Shown here: positions 36,170 to 44,560 of the stretch, piece by piece
Numbering within the stretch: the stretch's first letter is position 1
Layout of the letters: every line of letters begins with the position of its first letter
Source of the DNA: Butyricimonas synergistica DSM 23225
GTDB taxonomy: Bacteria; Bacteroidota; Bacteroidia; Bacteroidales; Marinifilaceae
NCBI RefSeq assembly: GCF_000379665.1
Contig: NZ_KB903359.1
Location: 33,997 to 97,996 of the forward strand
Direction: 5' to 3'
Length of the DNA stretch: 64,000 nt
Made by a program: the position numbers and the translations under genes
Notes under the pieces: model-generated
The model's input: the letters and a program-made list of their open reading frames with translations, nothing else
What the model was told of the DNA's origin: nothing
Database searches by the model: none

Positions 36170-36514
36170 ATGACCATGTTAGCTATCAATTGGGGCTACG
36201 CGCTCCTCGTTACCGGGATAGGGATGGGTACCGTATTTTTGCTGTTGGTTATTTTGATATGGATCATTAATCTACAGACAAAAATCACGGAGCGCTTGGA
36301 AGACCAAGTGAAAACCGAACCTAGTGTTGTAGCACCCGCGGTAACAACCGATACTCATCCGACGCCACATGAACAAGCAGCCATTGCCATGGCAATGCAC
36401 TTGTACTTTGACTCGCATGATGAAGAACCCCATGTTATTACGATACAAGAAGTAGAGAGACGCTACTCCCCGTGGAGTTCAAAAATTTATAGCATGAGAA
36501 ATCTTACCAAGTAA
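36170..36514 (+). CDS. OadG-like small membrane subunit of the decarboxylase pump
   Basis: 114 residues: one N-terminal transmembrane helix (about 7-33), then a Pro/Thr-rich linker and a polar tail. This fits the delta/gamma (OadG-related) subunit that tethers the soluble subunits to the beta subunit. Position between alpha and biotin-carrier genes supports this. Start may be Met1 or Met3. Confidence 0.85.
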   Translation: MTMLAINWGYALLVTGIGMGTVFLLLVILIWIINLQTKITERLEDQVKTEPSVVAPAVTTDTHPTPHEQAAIAMAMHLYFDSHDEEPHVITIQEVERRYSPWSSKIYSMRNLTK

Positions 36515-36526
36515 CAATTAAAGATT

Positions 36527-36952
36527 ATGAACAAATTTAAAATCACCATAGACGAGAACAATTTCGATGTCACCGTGAACGTAACGGATCACAACAAGGC
36601 TACTGTTGAGGTGAACGGAATTTCATACGATGTCGTTTACGAGAGCAAAAACGCACCGGTAACACCCGTTGTTCGTAAAGCTGCTGCAATTCCCGCCGCA
36701 ACCTTGCATCACGCTCCCGCTTCTACTGGCGCATCCAACAAGAATTCTATCAAAGCCCCGCTTCCCGGTACAATATCTGCCATTAACGTGAAAGTGGGTG
36801 ATCGCGTGAAACGCGGTGATACTTTACTCGTGATGGAAGCGATGAAGATGGAAAACAACATCATGGCTAACAGCGATGGACAAGTAAAGGCCATCCACGT
36901 GACTGTTGGACAATCTGTTTCCCAAGAAGAAGCGCTTGTTGATATAGCTTAA
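36527..36952 (+). CDS. Biotin carboxyl carrier subunit
   Basis: 141 residues. A variable N-terminal part and Ala/Pro-rich linker (about 50-75) lead into a biotinyl domain with the E-A-M-K-M-E-N motif, whose Lys is the biotinylation site. It shuttles the carboxyl group between the alpha subunit and the membrane beta subunit. Normal family length, 12 bp after the OadG-like gene. Confidence 0.95.
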   Translation: MNKFKITIDENNFDVTVNVTDHNKATVEVNGISYDVVYESKNAPVTPVVRKAAAIPAATLHHAPASTGASNKNSIKAPLPGTISAINVKVGDRVKRGDTLLVMEAMKMENNIMANSDGQVKAIHVTVGQSVSQEEALVDIA

Positions 36953-36973
36953 TTCATCGTAAACTTGTTAACA

Positions 36974-38239
36974 ATGAAACAATTAAAGAAATATCTTTTA
37001 AGCATAACGGCATTACTTGGGTTATTCATACTTCCATTTAACGCGAGTGCGGAAGAAGTGGACATGGGATCGAAAGTAATGAAGTTTATAAATGACACGG
37101 GATTCGCTCAGTTGTCAAATGGTAATTGGCTTTGCATCATTATGATACTGGTGTCATGTCTACTATTTTACCTGGCAATCGTGAAGAAATTCGAACCCCT
37201 GTTGTTGTTGCCTATAGCCTTTGGTATGTTGTTGACCAACCTACCCGGAGCCGGATTGTATCACCCGGAACTCTTCGAGGGCGGACACGTACATTGGGCC
37301 AATTTCGTGAATGCTAACAACGTCGGGTTATTGGACTACATCTATCTAGGTGTCAAATTGGGTATATATCCTTGTATCATATTTATCGGCGTAGGTGCCA
37401 TGACTGATTTCGGTCCGCTGTTGGCCAACCCGAAAAGTTTTCTGCTTGGGGCTGCCGCCCAGATCGGTATCTTCGCGACTTTCCTCGGCGCTCTGGCGTT
37501 AGGATTTACTTACGCGGAAGCAGGTTCCATCGGTATCATCGGTGGTGCTGACGGACCGACAGCAATTTACCTGACCTCGAAACTGGCACCGGGCTTGCTC
37601 GGTCCTATCGCGGTTGCCGCCTACTCGTATATGGCTCTAGTACCCGTGATACAACCTCCCATCATGAAAGTGTTGACCACCCAAAAGGAACGGGAAATCG
37701 TGATGCAACAATTGCGTAAAGTTTCCAAAAAAGAGAAAATCGTATTCCCTATCGTGGTGACAGTTTTCGTGTCTTTGTTATTACCATCGGCAGCCCCTTT
37801 GATCGGTTGTTTGATGTTGGGGAACTTGATGCGCGAGAGTGGTGTCGTGGATCGTTTGAGCAAAACCGTTCAAAACGAGTTAATGAATATTACTACCATT
37901 TTCCTCGGTATTTCCGTGGGAGCCACCACTACTGCGGCTGCATTCCTGAATCTCCAGACGTTGGCAATCTTGGTGATCGGTATTCTGGCATTCAGCATGG
38001 GTAGTGCCGGTGGTATATTACTGGCAAAATTCATGAACTTGTTTACCAAAAACAAGATTAACCCGTTGATCGGTTCAGCTGGAGTTTCAGCCGTTCCAAT
38101 GGCAGCCCGCGTATCGCAAAACGTGGGACAAGAAGCTAATCCGGGTAACTTTCTGTTGATGCACGCCATGGGGCCGAACGTGGCGGGAGTTATCGGTTCT
38201 GCAGTGGCAGCCGGAATTCTGTTATCATTTTTAGGATAA
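36974..38239 (+). CDS. mmdB: Sodium-translocating decarboxylase beta subunit
   Basis: A 421-residue integral membrane protein of the OadB/MmdB family. A signal-like first helix precedes about 10 helices with [10 protein letters not shown] and G-A-T-T-T-A-A-A-F motifs. It decarboxylates carboxybiotin and exports Na+, conserving energy from propionate formation. The ATG at 36974 is chosen; the frame also contains an upstream TTG at 36965. It is last in the operon and is followed by a strong terminator. Confidence 0.95.
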   Translation: MKQLKKYLLSITALLGLFILPFNASAEEVDMGSKVMKFINDTGFAQLSNGNWLCIIMILVSCLLFYLAIVKKFEPLLLLPIAFGMLLTNLPGAGLYHPELFEGGHVHWANFVNANNVGLLDYIYLGVKLGIYPCIIFIGVGAMTDFGPLLANPKSFLLGAAAQIGIFATFLGALALGFTYAEAGSIGIIGGADGPTAIYLTSKLAPGLLGPIAVAAYSYMALVPVIQPPIMKVLTTQKEREIVMQQLRKVSKKEKIVFPIVVTVFVSLLLPSAAPLIGCLMLGNLMRESGVVDRLSKTVQNELMNITTIFLGISVGATTTAAAFLNLQTLAILVIGILAFSMGSAGGILLAKFMNLFTKNKINPLIGSAGVSAVPMAARVSQNVGQEANPGNFLLMHAMGPNVAGVIGSAVAAGILLSFLG

Positions 38240-38264
38240 GGCAATCAACATCCCAAAATAACAC

Positions 38265-38304
38265 GAGGCTATCTCAAATAAAAACGAGATAGCCTCATTT
38301 TATT
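38265..38304 (+). terminator. Rho-independent terminator of the methylmalonyl-CoA decarboxylase operon
   Basis: GAGGCTATCTC (38265-38275) and GAGATAGCCTC (38286-38296) form a perfect 11-bp stem with a 10-nt loop, followed by ATTTTATTT. It lies 25 bp after the beta-subunit stop. Confidence 0.92.
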
Positions 38305-38326
38305 TCCTGGTAATATAAATAATCAC

Positions 38327-38334
38327 TATTTTTG
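38327..38334 (+). promoter_or_regulatory. -7 promoter element of the threonine aldolase operon
   Basis: TATTTTTG matches the TAnnTTTG consensus, 32 bp before the aldolase start and right after the terminator, so the three-gene plus-strand operon starts here. Confidence 0.65.
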
Positions 38335-38366
38335 TACAAACATATTATAAATAAACCAAATCAATT

Positions 38367-39395
38367 ATGGGTATAAGAGGTTTCGGCAGCGACAATTTTT
38401 CCGGCGTGCTACCGGAGGTTTTCAAAGCATTGGAAGAGTCAGCCTACGGGCACGCGCATTCCTATGGAGAAGATGCTTACACAAAGAGAGCTATCGAAGA
38501 TTTCAAACAGATATTCGGGAAAGATATTGACGTGTACTTCGTGTACAATGGCACGGGTGCTAATATTTTAAGCCTATCCGCGTTCACGCATTCATACAAT
38601 GCTATCATATGTGCCGAAACGGCACATATCAACGTGGACGAATGCGGGGCTATCGAGAAACAGACGGGAAGTAAATTGCTGACCGTCCCCACGTTCGACG
38701 GGAAACTGAATGTCGGGTTAATTCAAAACCACATGCATGATTTCGGCGACCAACACCACGTGCAACCCAAAGTGATTTCGCTCACGCAATGCACTGAACT
38801 CGGGACGGTTTACACGCACGAAGAATTGAAAGAAATATGCGACTTTGCCCATGCCCACGATATGTACGTCCACATGGACGGGGCACGCATAGCAAATGCC
38901 GTGGCATACTTGGGATGTACCCCGGCAAGCATCACGAGGGACGTCGGCATTGATGTCATGAGTTTTGGGGGAACGAAAAACGGCATGATGTTCGGAGAAG
39001 CGGTCATTTTTTTCAATACCCGGATGTCGAAGGAAGTGAAGTTTATCCGCAAGCAGTTGATGCAATTGCATTCCAAAACGAGGTTTATCGCCGCACAGTT
39101 TTCCACCGTGTTAAAAAACGATCTCTGGCTGAAAGCCGCCGCTCATGCCAACACAATGGCAAAGAACCTGGCTCATGCCGCAGAACAAATACCATCCGTC
39201 ACGATCACCCAAAAGGTGGAAGCAAACGAAGTTTTCGCCATTATCCCCAGGGACAAAATTCAAAAACTGCAGGAAGAGTGCTTTTTCTACGTGTGGGATG
39301 AAGATGCCGCCGAAGTGAGATGGGTTTGCTCGTTCGACACGACGGAGAATGACGTGACCGAGTTTATCAATCTACTCCGTCAGGAGTTGTGCTGA
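38367..39395 (+). CDS. ltaE: Low-specificity L-threonine aldolase
   Basis: A 342-residue PLP enzyme of fold type I that splits L-threonine (and allo-threonine) to glycine and acetaldehyde. G-F-G-S-D-N-F-S-G opens the protein. H-M-D-G-A-R-I-A-N-A supplies the PLP-binding Asp, and S-F-G-G-T-K-N-G supplies the Schiff-base Lys. Normal length. The next gene begins within a few bases of its stop. Confidence 0.95.
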   Translation: MGIRGFGSDNFSGVLPEVFKALEESAYGHAHSYGEDAYTKRAIEDFKQIFGKDIDVYFVYNGTGANILSLSAFTHSYNAIICAETAHINVDECGAIEKQTGSKLLTVPTFDGKLNVGLIQNHMHDFGDQHHVQPKVISLTQCTELGTVYTHEELKEICDFAHAHDMYVHMDGARIANAVAYLGCTPASITRDVGIDVMSFGGTKNGMMFGEAVIFFNTRMSKEVKFIRKQLMQLHSKTRFIAAQFSTVLKNDLWLKAAAHANTMAKNLAHAAEQIPSVTITQKVEANEVFAIIPRDKIQKLQEECFFYVWDEDAAEVRWVCSFDTTENDVTEFINLLRQELC

Positions 39396-39397
39396 GT

Positions 39398-40054
39398 ATG
39401 CAACGGAAGATCATCACAACGGAAGACGGAAGCAGTACTCTATACGTACCGGGACTGAATGAACATTACCATTCAGTCCACGGTGCGATACAAGAATCCC
39501 GACACATCTTTATCCAAGCGGGCATTCAATATTACGGGCAAAAACATATTCATATCCTTGAAGCCGGATTCGGCACGGGGTTGAACGCGTTTTTAACCTT
39601 ACTGGATGCACGGGAAAATGAACGGGAGATCGCATTCCATAGTTTCGAGAAATACCCGCTGACAGCGGAAGAGGTGACGGGACTGAATTACACGACCCTC
39701 TTCACGCCGGAAGAGGCCGACCTTTTCCAACAACTCCACTCCGCCCCCTGGGAAGAAAACGTGCCGGTAACCCCTTATTTCACAATTCACAAGCATGAAG
39801 CGGATTTCTCGGAAGTCAACTTCACGGAACAATTTGACATCGTGTTTTTCGACGCTTTCGCCCCGGATGTTCAACCCCGGTTATGGGGTGCGGATATTCT
39901 GTCCGGATTTTACAACGCCCTGAAACCCGGCGGAATTCTCGTAACATACTGCGTGAAAGGCATCGTGAAACAGGCTCTCCGGGAAGTTGGATTCAGCCTG
40001 AAACGTCTTCCCGGTCCTCCCGGAAAGAGAGAAATGTTGAGAGCCACGAAATGA
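39398..40054 (+). CDS. mnmD: tRNA 5-methylaminomethyl-2-thiouridine methyltransferase (MnmD-type)
   Basis: About 218 residues with the SAM-binding motif E-A-G-F-G-T-G-L-N-A-F-L-T-L and the D-I-V-F-F-D-A-F-A-P-D catalytic-side motif of the MnmD/MnmC N-terminal methyltransferase domain. It finishes the wobble uridine modification of certain tRNAs. The FAD oxidoreductase domain of MnmC is absent, as usual in Bacteroidota. ATG 39398 is preferred; a GTG at 39389 would overlap the aldolase gene. Confidence 0.92.
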   Translation: MQRKIITTEDGSSTLYVPGLNEHYHSVHGAIQESRHIFIQAGIQYYGQKHIHILEAGFGTGLNAFLTLLDARENEREIAFHSFEKYPLTAEEVTGLNYTTLFTPEEADLFQQLHSAPWEENVPVTPYFTIHKHEADFSEVNFTEQFDIVFFDAFAPDVQPRLWGADILSGFYNALKPGGILVTYCVKGIVKQALREVGFSLKRLPGPPGKREMLRATK

Positions 40055-40065
40055 TTTCAATTATT

Positions 40066-40848
40066 ATGTCCTCGAAAGAACTGAAACAATTACTTGACGA
40101 GAAATACCTGGAATACTGCAAGTCGGAATTTTTTATAGAAACCGACCCGATACAGATTCCCAAATGCTTTGAAGAGAAAGAAGACATTGAAATCTCGGGC
40201 TTTCTTGCTGCCTCTCTCGCCTGGGGACAACGCCCCACGATCATCAAGAAATGCAAGGAACTCATGCAACTGATGGATTACGCCCCGTATGATTTCGTGA
40301 TGCACGCGGAGGAAGCCGATTATGACCGATTCTGCAATTTCAAACACCGCACGTTCAACAGTTACGATTGTGTCTATTTTCTAAAATCCCTCGCCAATAT
40401 CTACCGTCACCACGGGGGACTGGAAAACGTCTTCACGGAAGCCTACCGGAAACACGGGGATATGTTTAAAGCCCTGCGGGAATGGTATTTGGTTTTCACC
40501 TCCTTGCCCGCCGAACCCCGTGTGCTCCGCCACATTGCCAACGTGGAAAAAGGTTCCGCCTGTAAAAGGGTGAATATGTTTCTGCGCTGGATGGTTCGCC
40601 ACGACGGGGAAGTTGATTTCGGACTCTGGAAAGGAATCCCCACCTCTGCCCTCCTTATTCCGTTGGACTTGCATACCGGTAATGTCAGCCGCCAACTCGG
40701 TCTACTCACCCGCAACCAGAATGACCGCAAAGCTGTGGAAGAACTCACCGCCCGCCTCCGGGAATTTGACCCGGTAGACCCGATCCGGTATGACTTTTCC
40801 TTGTTCGGGTTGGGGGCTTTTGAAAAACAGAATCGTACTATTCTTTAA
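40066..40848 (+). CDS. TIGR02757 family protein
   Basis: A 260-residue conserved protein of unknown function, found widely in Bacteroidota. The W-G-Q-R stretch around residue 50 and the R-V-N-M-F-L-R-W-M-V-R and P-L-D-L-H-T-G-N-V motifs suggest a DNA-glycosylase-like helical fold, but no activity is established. Two starts are possible: ATG 40051, overlapping the mnmD stop as ATGA, or ATG 40066, which matches the family N-terminus (M-S-S-K-E-L-K). Its end overlaps the convergent DUF4846 gene by 11 bp. Confidence 0.88.
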   Translation: MSSKELKQLLDEKYLEYCKSEFFIETDPIQIPKCFEEKEDIEISGFLAASLAWGQRPTIIKKCKELMQLMDYAPYDFVMHAEEADYDRFCNFKHRTFNSYDCVYFLKSLANIYRHHGGLENVFTEAYRKHGDMFKALREWYLVFTSLPAEPRVLRHIANVEKGSACKRVNMFLRWMVRHDGEVDFGLWKGIPTSALLIPLDLHTGNVSRQLGLLTRNQNDRKAVEELTARLREFDPVDPIRYDFSLFGLGAFEKQNRTIL

Positions 40849-41638
40849 ACCTTTTCAAATCGAAAGAAGTAAATCCCCATTCCGGGGTGATGACATTCCC
40901 TTCGGATTTCAACAGATACCAGGGAGATAAGCTAGAATCCCCCGGATTTTTCAATATCTGAATATCCTGAGCCGGCATATAGCTTTGTGCCAGCAAATAT
41001 AATTTTTGCCCGGTAGCGGGATTCTCCGCCATATCCACCACGATCACGGCATGACCGGGTGATCCCCCCTGAATAAAAACATCCCCGATCCGCATGGAAG
41101 CCATTGGTATGGATTTCAATTCTTTGGAAAGCGATAATGTCCCGGCGTAAGCGAACACGATATCCAAGTATGCTCGGAAAGTTTTGTAAGAGTAATCTTT
41201 CTCCTTTGCCTTGTACCACGAAACTTGATTCCCCTTCACACTTATCCGGTAGCCTTCCGCCCACTTGGTATAGTCCGCACGGAAACCGTTCGTGAAATTA
41301 AAATGAATCTTATTGTACGCTTTTTGCTTGTATAAATACTCCGCCCGCAGACGGATCACGGCATCCGCGCATTGTTGCAAATCCCGTTTGCCAATCTCCA
41401 TATCGACCACGGCACAATATACCCTCGTGTCCCGTTTTTCCCGCCCATCGTAATAATGTACCTTGGAACCACGAGGTCGCAAAGGCAGGTTCCTCAAGTA
41501 TTCCTCAAAAGAACCTTCCTTCACGTTTATTCTCGAGAACCCGGCAGGTAGGGCAATCCGGGTCTGAACCGTAGTTCCCTGTCCCACTCCCTGAAGGGTA
41601 AATAAACAGCATATCCCGAAAAGGATAAAACGCTTCAT
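40838..41638 (-). CDS. DUF4846 domain-containing exported protein
   Basis: 266 residues with a signal peptide (cleavage near G-V-G-Q, residue 20). The rest matches DUF4846: L-P-L-R-P-R-G-S-K-V, Y-C-A-V-V-D-M, Q-C-A-D-A-V-I-R-L-R-A-E-Y, then P-G-H-A-V-I-V-V-D-M-A and Q-S-Y-M-P-A-Q-D near the end. The conserved Gly-His-Ala and Gln-Ser-Tyr could hint at an NlpC-like papain fold, but I do not assign activity. It directly abuts the DJ-1 gene, probably an operon. Confidence 0.88.
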   Translation of the reverse strand: MKRFILFGICCLFTLQGVGQGTTVQTRIALPAGFSRINVKEGSFEEYLRNLPLRPRGSKVHYYDGREKRDTRVYCAVVDMEIGKRDLQQCADAVIRLRAEYLYKQKAYNKIHFNFTNGFRADYTKWAEGYRISVKGNQVSWYKAKEKDYSYKTFRAYLDIVFAYAGTLSLSKELKSIPMASMRIGDVFIQGGSPGHAVIVVDMAENPATGQKLYLLAQSYMPAQDIQILKNPGDSSLSPWYLLKSEGNVITPEWGFTSFDLKRFKE

Positions 41639-42190
41639 CTAGTCGAGTAACATCCCGGCAGACACATCCTCGGCAACTTTCTTGGAAGTCAACTGTTCGA
41701 GGATTGCCAAACCGAATTTAAAGGCATACGCGGGACCTCTACCCGTGATCAGGTTACCGTCCACAACCACGCCATGAGGTTGCATATCTGCCTCCGGCAA
41801 ATATTCCTCAAATCCCGGGTAGCAAGTCATCTGACGTTTCCGATCCATCTTGATCTTACTCAACACTAAAGCCGGAGCGGCACAGATAGCAGCCACGTAT
41901 CCCCCTTTATCAAAATGCTTCTGTATCAATCGCACCAAAGCCGGACAATCACCCAAGTTCTTTGCCCCCGGCATCCCTCCCGGACAAATCAAAAATTCAA
42001 CCTCTTCCTCCTTCACCTCATCAATCAAAAGATCCGCAACTACAGGCACTCCATGCGCTCCCGTTACCTCTCTCTTCCCGGAAATCGAAACTGTCTTTAC
42101 TTCTACCGTCCCCCGACGCAAAACATCTACCGTTCCCAATGCTTCAACTTCCTCAAACCCATCAGCTAAAAATAAAAATGACTTCTTCAT
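41639..42190 (-). CDS. DJ-1/PfpI family protein
   Basis: 183 residues of the DJ-1/ThiJ/PfpI superfamily. A-D-G-F-E-E-V-E carries the conserved Glu and A-A-I-C-A-A-P the nucleophile-elbow Cys. Members act as deglycase-like or chaperone-like stress proteins; the specific role is unclear. The ATG at 42190 matches the usual M-K-K-S-F-L-F-L start, whereas the longer frame from 42220 adds 10 unsupported residues. The DUF4846 gene follows without a gap. Confidence 0.92.
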   Translation of the reverse strand: MKKSFLFLADGFEEVEALGTVDVLRRGTVEVKTVSISGKREVTGAHGVPVVADLLIDEVKEEEVEFLICPGGMPGAKNLGDCPALVRLIQKHFDKGGYVAAICAAPALVLSKIKMDRKRQMTCYPGFEEYLPEADMQPHGVVVDGNLITGRGPAYAFKFGLAILEQLTSKKVAEDVSAGMLLD

Positions 42191-42217
42191 AATTCTTGTA
42201 GTTTTTAATTGATTCTC

Positions 42218-42225
42218 CAAAGTTA
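42218..42225 (-). promoter_or_regulatory. -7 promoter element of the DJ-1 family gene
   Basis: Minus-strand TAACTTTG is a perfect TAnnTTTG match, 28 bp before the start codon. A TTTG at 42250-42253 is a possible -33 box, but the 24-bp spacing is a little long. Confidence 0.6.
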
Positions 42226-42402
42226 AGAAAAAAAATCTACTTTCCGGAGCAAACCGCCTTCATCAAAATCTCGCATAGAACAAGCAAAAAACAAAAAGAG
42301 ATAAAGCCCCAAAAATGCCTCAACATTTCATCGACAATCAAACAAGAATGCACCCCACGGGTGTTACTCCGGTGTCATGTAATTGTTATACTGGTGTTGT
42401 TT

Positions 42403-42430
42403 CCCGTTCTCTACCTATTCACAGCCTATT
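42403..42430. repeat. Short 11-bp-period array related to 33261-33304
   Basis: CCCGTT, CCTATT and CCTATT lie at 42403, 42414 and 42425, exactly 11 bp apart. On the minus strand this reads AATAGG-N5-AATAGG-N5-AACGGG, the same core and period as the four-copy array at 33.26 kb. Confidence 0.65.
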
Positions 42431-42527
42431 CTCTGCTTGTTTTCTTTAAATAGTTATTATACTCCAAAGGAAATCTTACATACTCCTATCAAAAATATAA
42501 TTTAAAACCAATATCTATCCACAATAT

Positions 42528-42929
42528 TCATTCATCTCTTTTTTTGACAGGTAACTTGTAGATAAAATAATAGCTAAAAATTAATACGAATAGCGACAAT
42601 AATAAGGGCAAATCATAGACCCAAAATAAAAAAACTGTATCATCATTCTCATCTCTAGTTAGGCAAGTCCAACCTGTAATAAAATACTGCAAAAACAGAG
42701 CTATAGAAATAAGTAAATAACAAATATATTTCATTATTTGCCCCATGTAAATACGGAATTTCCACCATGTTGCAATGAACATTAAAATACAAGTAATCAC
42801 AATAATTACTTGGGTATATGTAACAATATCTATATGCAAGTGTTCATAAATCATATTGATTTGCGCTGAAATCACATACATAAACACAATTGTTAAAACC
42901 ACTTTCATTAATATTTTAATCGCTTTCAT
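42528..42929 (-). CDS. Four-helix membrane immunity protein (orphan copy)
   Basis: 133 residues with four predicted transmembrane helices. It is clearly paralogous to the 44559-44975 product: the first 20 residues differ at one position only, and both share F-W-V-Y-D-L-P-L-L-L-S-L-F and the ending (Y/V)-(K/R)-L-P-V-K-K. Its ATG overlaps the stop of a toxin-tip remnant in the same way as the intact pair. It therefore probably protects against the same lipase-like RHS toxin type and has been kept as an orphan immunity gene. Function is inferred from position. Confidence 0.8.
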   Translation of the reverse strand: MKAIKILMKVVLTIVFMYVISAQINMIYEHLHIDIVTYTQVIIVITCILMFIATWWKFRIYMGQIMKYICYLLISIALFLQYFITGWTCLTRDENDDTVFLFWVYDLPLLLSLFVLIFSYYFIYKLPVKKRDE

Positions 42930-43072
42930 AACTTTTCAAGTATCAACAATATTAAATTCCAAAACTCCTTTTCAGAACTTATAGGACCTTTATGGACATA
43001 TTCAAATTCCTTATCAGATTTAACTCTAATTGCTATTACACGTTCTATTATTTCTCTAGTCGGATAAAATTA
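42926..43072 (-). pseudogene. Orphan 3' end of a lipase-type RHS toxin tip
   Basis: In-frame translation gives about 48 residues matching the last 48 of the intact RHS protein at 44.97-49.2 kb, including R-E-I-I-E, A/T-I-R-V-K-S-D-K and the Y-V-H-K-G-P-I-S-S segment with the proposed catalytic His. Upstream the similarity stops suddenly, and a TAA interrupts the frame. The TGA overlaps the ATG of the next immunity gene. This is the tail of a displaced toxin cassette. Confidence 0.85.
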
Positions 43073-43327
43073 ATCATTTCTAATTCTAGCCTTGCGATAT
43101 ATGTCAAAGAACTTTTCAAAGTTATAATAAAATCTAGATACACAGTATTGAGAAAAATGATAAAAGTTCCCTTCAATAATTTTGAAATACTCTATTCTAT
43201 AATTTTTTTCCACGATAAGACAGTATTCTTCATTTTACCAAAAGCTGCCTCGTATGTACGAGGCAACCTCAATCATCCAAATAACAGAATTTTAACAAAA
43301 GTCAAACTCTCTTTAAGCTTCAATATA

Positions 43328-43831
43328 CTACGACTCATGTAAAAATTTCTTCTTCATTATCCAAAAGATATAATATCCTACATAAGCAGAAATAGCAGCA
43401 TTTACGAGACAAAAAAGAATATTAGAAAACATACTATGAAAATATAGTCTATTAATCACACATATTCCCCAATTCTCATTACTTAAAAGAAAATATAACA
43501 ACACTGTTATTATTGAAGCAAGAAGGAAAAATACCGCTCTTTTCAACCTGAAATAAAAAGAGTGCCGTTTGGGATATAAATCATAGACATATTTATTTTT
43601 CAAAATTCTAAATAAAAGCATTCCACAAAATATGGAGAAATATATATCAAAAAAAATAATAAAATATGCCTCATTAATTATATTCCATAATTCTAACTCC
43701 CTGTAAATAAGATAAGGGAATATATTTATCACACCTAATCGTACAATAATAATAAAAAATATTATTGTAAACACTCCAGATATAGCATTAATTTTAATGA
43801 TCTTCTCTTCTCTAATTTTATCTTCGTTCAT
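43328..43831 (-). CDS. Putative membrane immunity protein
   Basis: 167 residues from the ATG at 43831 (M-N-E-D-K-I-R-E-E-K-I-I), with four predicted membrane helices and a basic end. The start overlaps, by 14 bp and in another frame, the end of a toxin-tip remnant, the usual layout of a toxin-immunity pair. A frameshifted relative is at 44120-44425. I recognise no named family; the immunity role is inferred from context. Confidence 0.65.
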   Translation of the reverse strand: MNEDKIREEKIIKINAISGVFTIIFFIIIVRLGVINIFPYLIYRELELWNIINEAYFIIFFDIYFSIFCGMLLFRILKNKYVYDLYPKRHSFYFRLKRAVFFLLASIITVLLYFLLSNENWGICVINRLYFHSMFSNILFCLVNAAISAYVGYYIFWIMKKKFLHES

Positions 43832-43976
43832 ATGCTTTATATTTATCATTTGGTACAATATTCCCATGTTCAATCTTATATGCTCCAGTTGGCAAATTCA
43901 TTATTTGATCCCAAAGGTCAAATAAAAGATGTCCCTACTTTTTATCTTTAGATGTATTGTGATAGTATTCCATACA
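43818..43976 (-). pseudogene. Orphan 3' end of a second RHS toxin-tip type (copy B)
   Basis: Minus-strand translation gives T-S-K-D-K-K, an in-frame TAG (43935-43937), then G-H-L-L-F-D-L-W-D-Q-I-M-N-L-P-T-G-A-Y-K-I and a stop at 43818. It parallels the remnant at 44423-44560 (G-H-S-I-M-D-F-W-E-Q-V-M-N-L-P-V-G-E-Y-N-I). Neither resembles the lipase tip, so a different toxin class once sat here. Confidence 0.75.
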
Positions 43977-44119
43977 AAACCTTCATCGTACTCTCCTCTA
44001 AGTAGAAGAGAGATTATCCTCGAATACACCACTGGACACCTTGCAAGGTTTTAATTCCTATTACAGTTAAGAACGTTAAAAAAAATCTTGAAACATCAAT
44101 TGTGTTCAAGAAATAGAAA

Positions 44120-44425
44120 TCATGCCCCAATAATGACATAATTCCATATTTTCTTAACAAGACTTACTATCCTGATACCTTTTTTCAAAGAACGGAACAA
44201 AACATTTGCACAACCGACTGATATTAAAATATCAAACATAGTGATTATTAATGTTTCGTCTAAAGATTTGAGACCAAGCATTTGAATAACTACATATAGT
44301 ATCATATTCAAAATATGCACTTCCCTCAAAAAGAAAAAAACAAAACCGCAAAACATCCACTAATTAAATTCATCAATATAAGTCTTATAATTTCTTTTCT
44401 CGTGTTTTTCTCTATAATTATTCTA
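44120..44425 (-). pseudogene. Frameshifted relative of the 43328-43831 immunity protein
   Basis: One frame reads R-K-E-I-I-R-L-I-L-M-N-L-I-S-G-C-F-A-V-L-F-F. After an A-rich tract (about 44327-44345) another frame continues with R-E-V-H-I-L-N to F-D-I-L-I-S-V-G-C-A-N-V-L-F-R-S-L-K-K. Joined, they align with the first half of the neighbouring immunity protein (I-S-G-V-F-T-I-I-F-F and F-D-I-Y-F-S-I-F-C-G-M-L-L-F-R-I-L-K). The second half is missing and no good start codon remains. Confidence 0.75.
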
Positions 44426-44560
44426 TTTTGATTTTACCACGCCATTCATTATATTATATTCTCCCACAGGCAAATTCATTACTTGTTCCCAAAAGTCCAT
44501 AATTGAATGTCCTTTTCGCTGATTTTTTGAGGTATAAATCAACATCTTCCCCATAATATC
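44423..44560 (-). pseudogene. Orphan 3' end of a second RHS toxin-tip type (copy A)
   Basis: About 45 residues directly after the intact immunity gene: I-Y-T-S-K-N-Q-R-K-G-H-S-I-M-D-F-W-E-Q-V-M-N-L-P-V-G-E-Y and a stop at 44423. Homologous to the remnant at 43818-43976 and followed, like it, by an immunity-type frame. It has no RHS core attached, so it is a displaced cassette end. Confidence 0.75.

Larger units (their letters stand above)
42191..42527. other. 337-bp intergenic region between core genes and the RHS immunity array
   Basis: Contains the DJ-1 promoter element and an 11-bp-period CCTATT array (42403-42430). The stretch TTAAATAGTTATT at 42446-42458 recurs as its complement at 33334-33346. 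No gene is supported. It is the boundary between GC-balanced core DNA and the AT-rich toxin/immunity region. Confidence 0.6.

Noticed and set aside
40838..40848. Overlap of the TIGR02757 and DUF4846 genes as a frameshift sign
   Set aside because: Both proteins have normal ends; an 11-bp convergent overlap is ordinary.
43246..43265. Palindrome TGCCTCGTATGTACGAGGCA as terminator
   Set aside because: Neither strand has a U-rich tail and no intact gene ends directly before it; kept only as an unexplained palindrome.
43073..43327. Possible coding remnant (about 55 residues ending R-I-R-N-D) upstream of the lipase-tip remnant
   Set aside because: Protein-like composition on the minus strand, but no start codon, no recognisable motif and very AT-rich DNA, so not listed as a gene.
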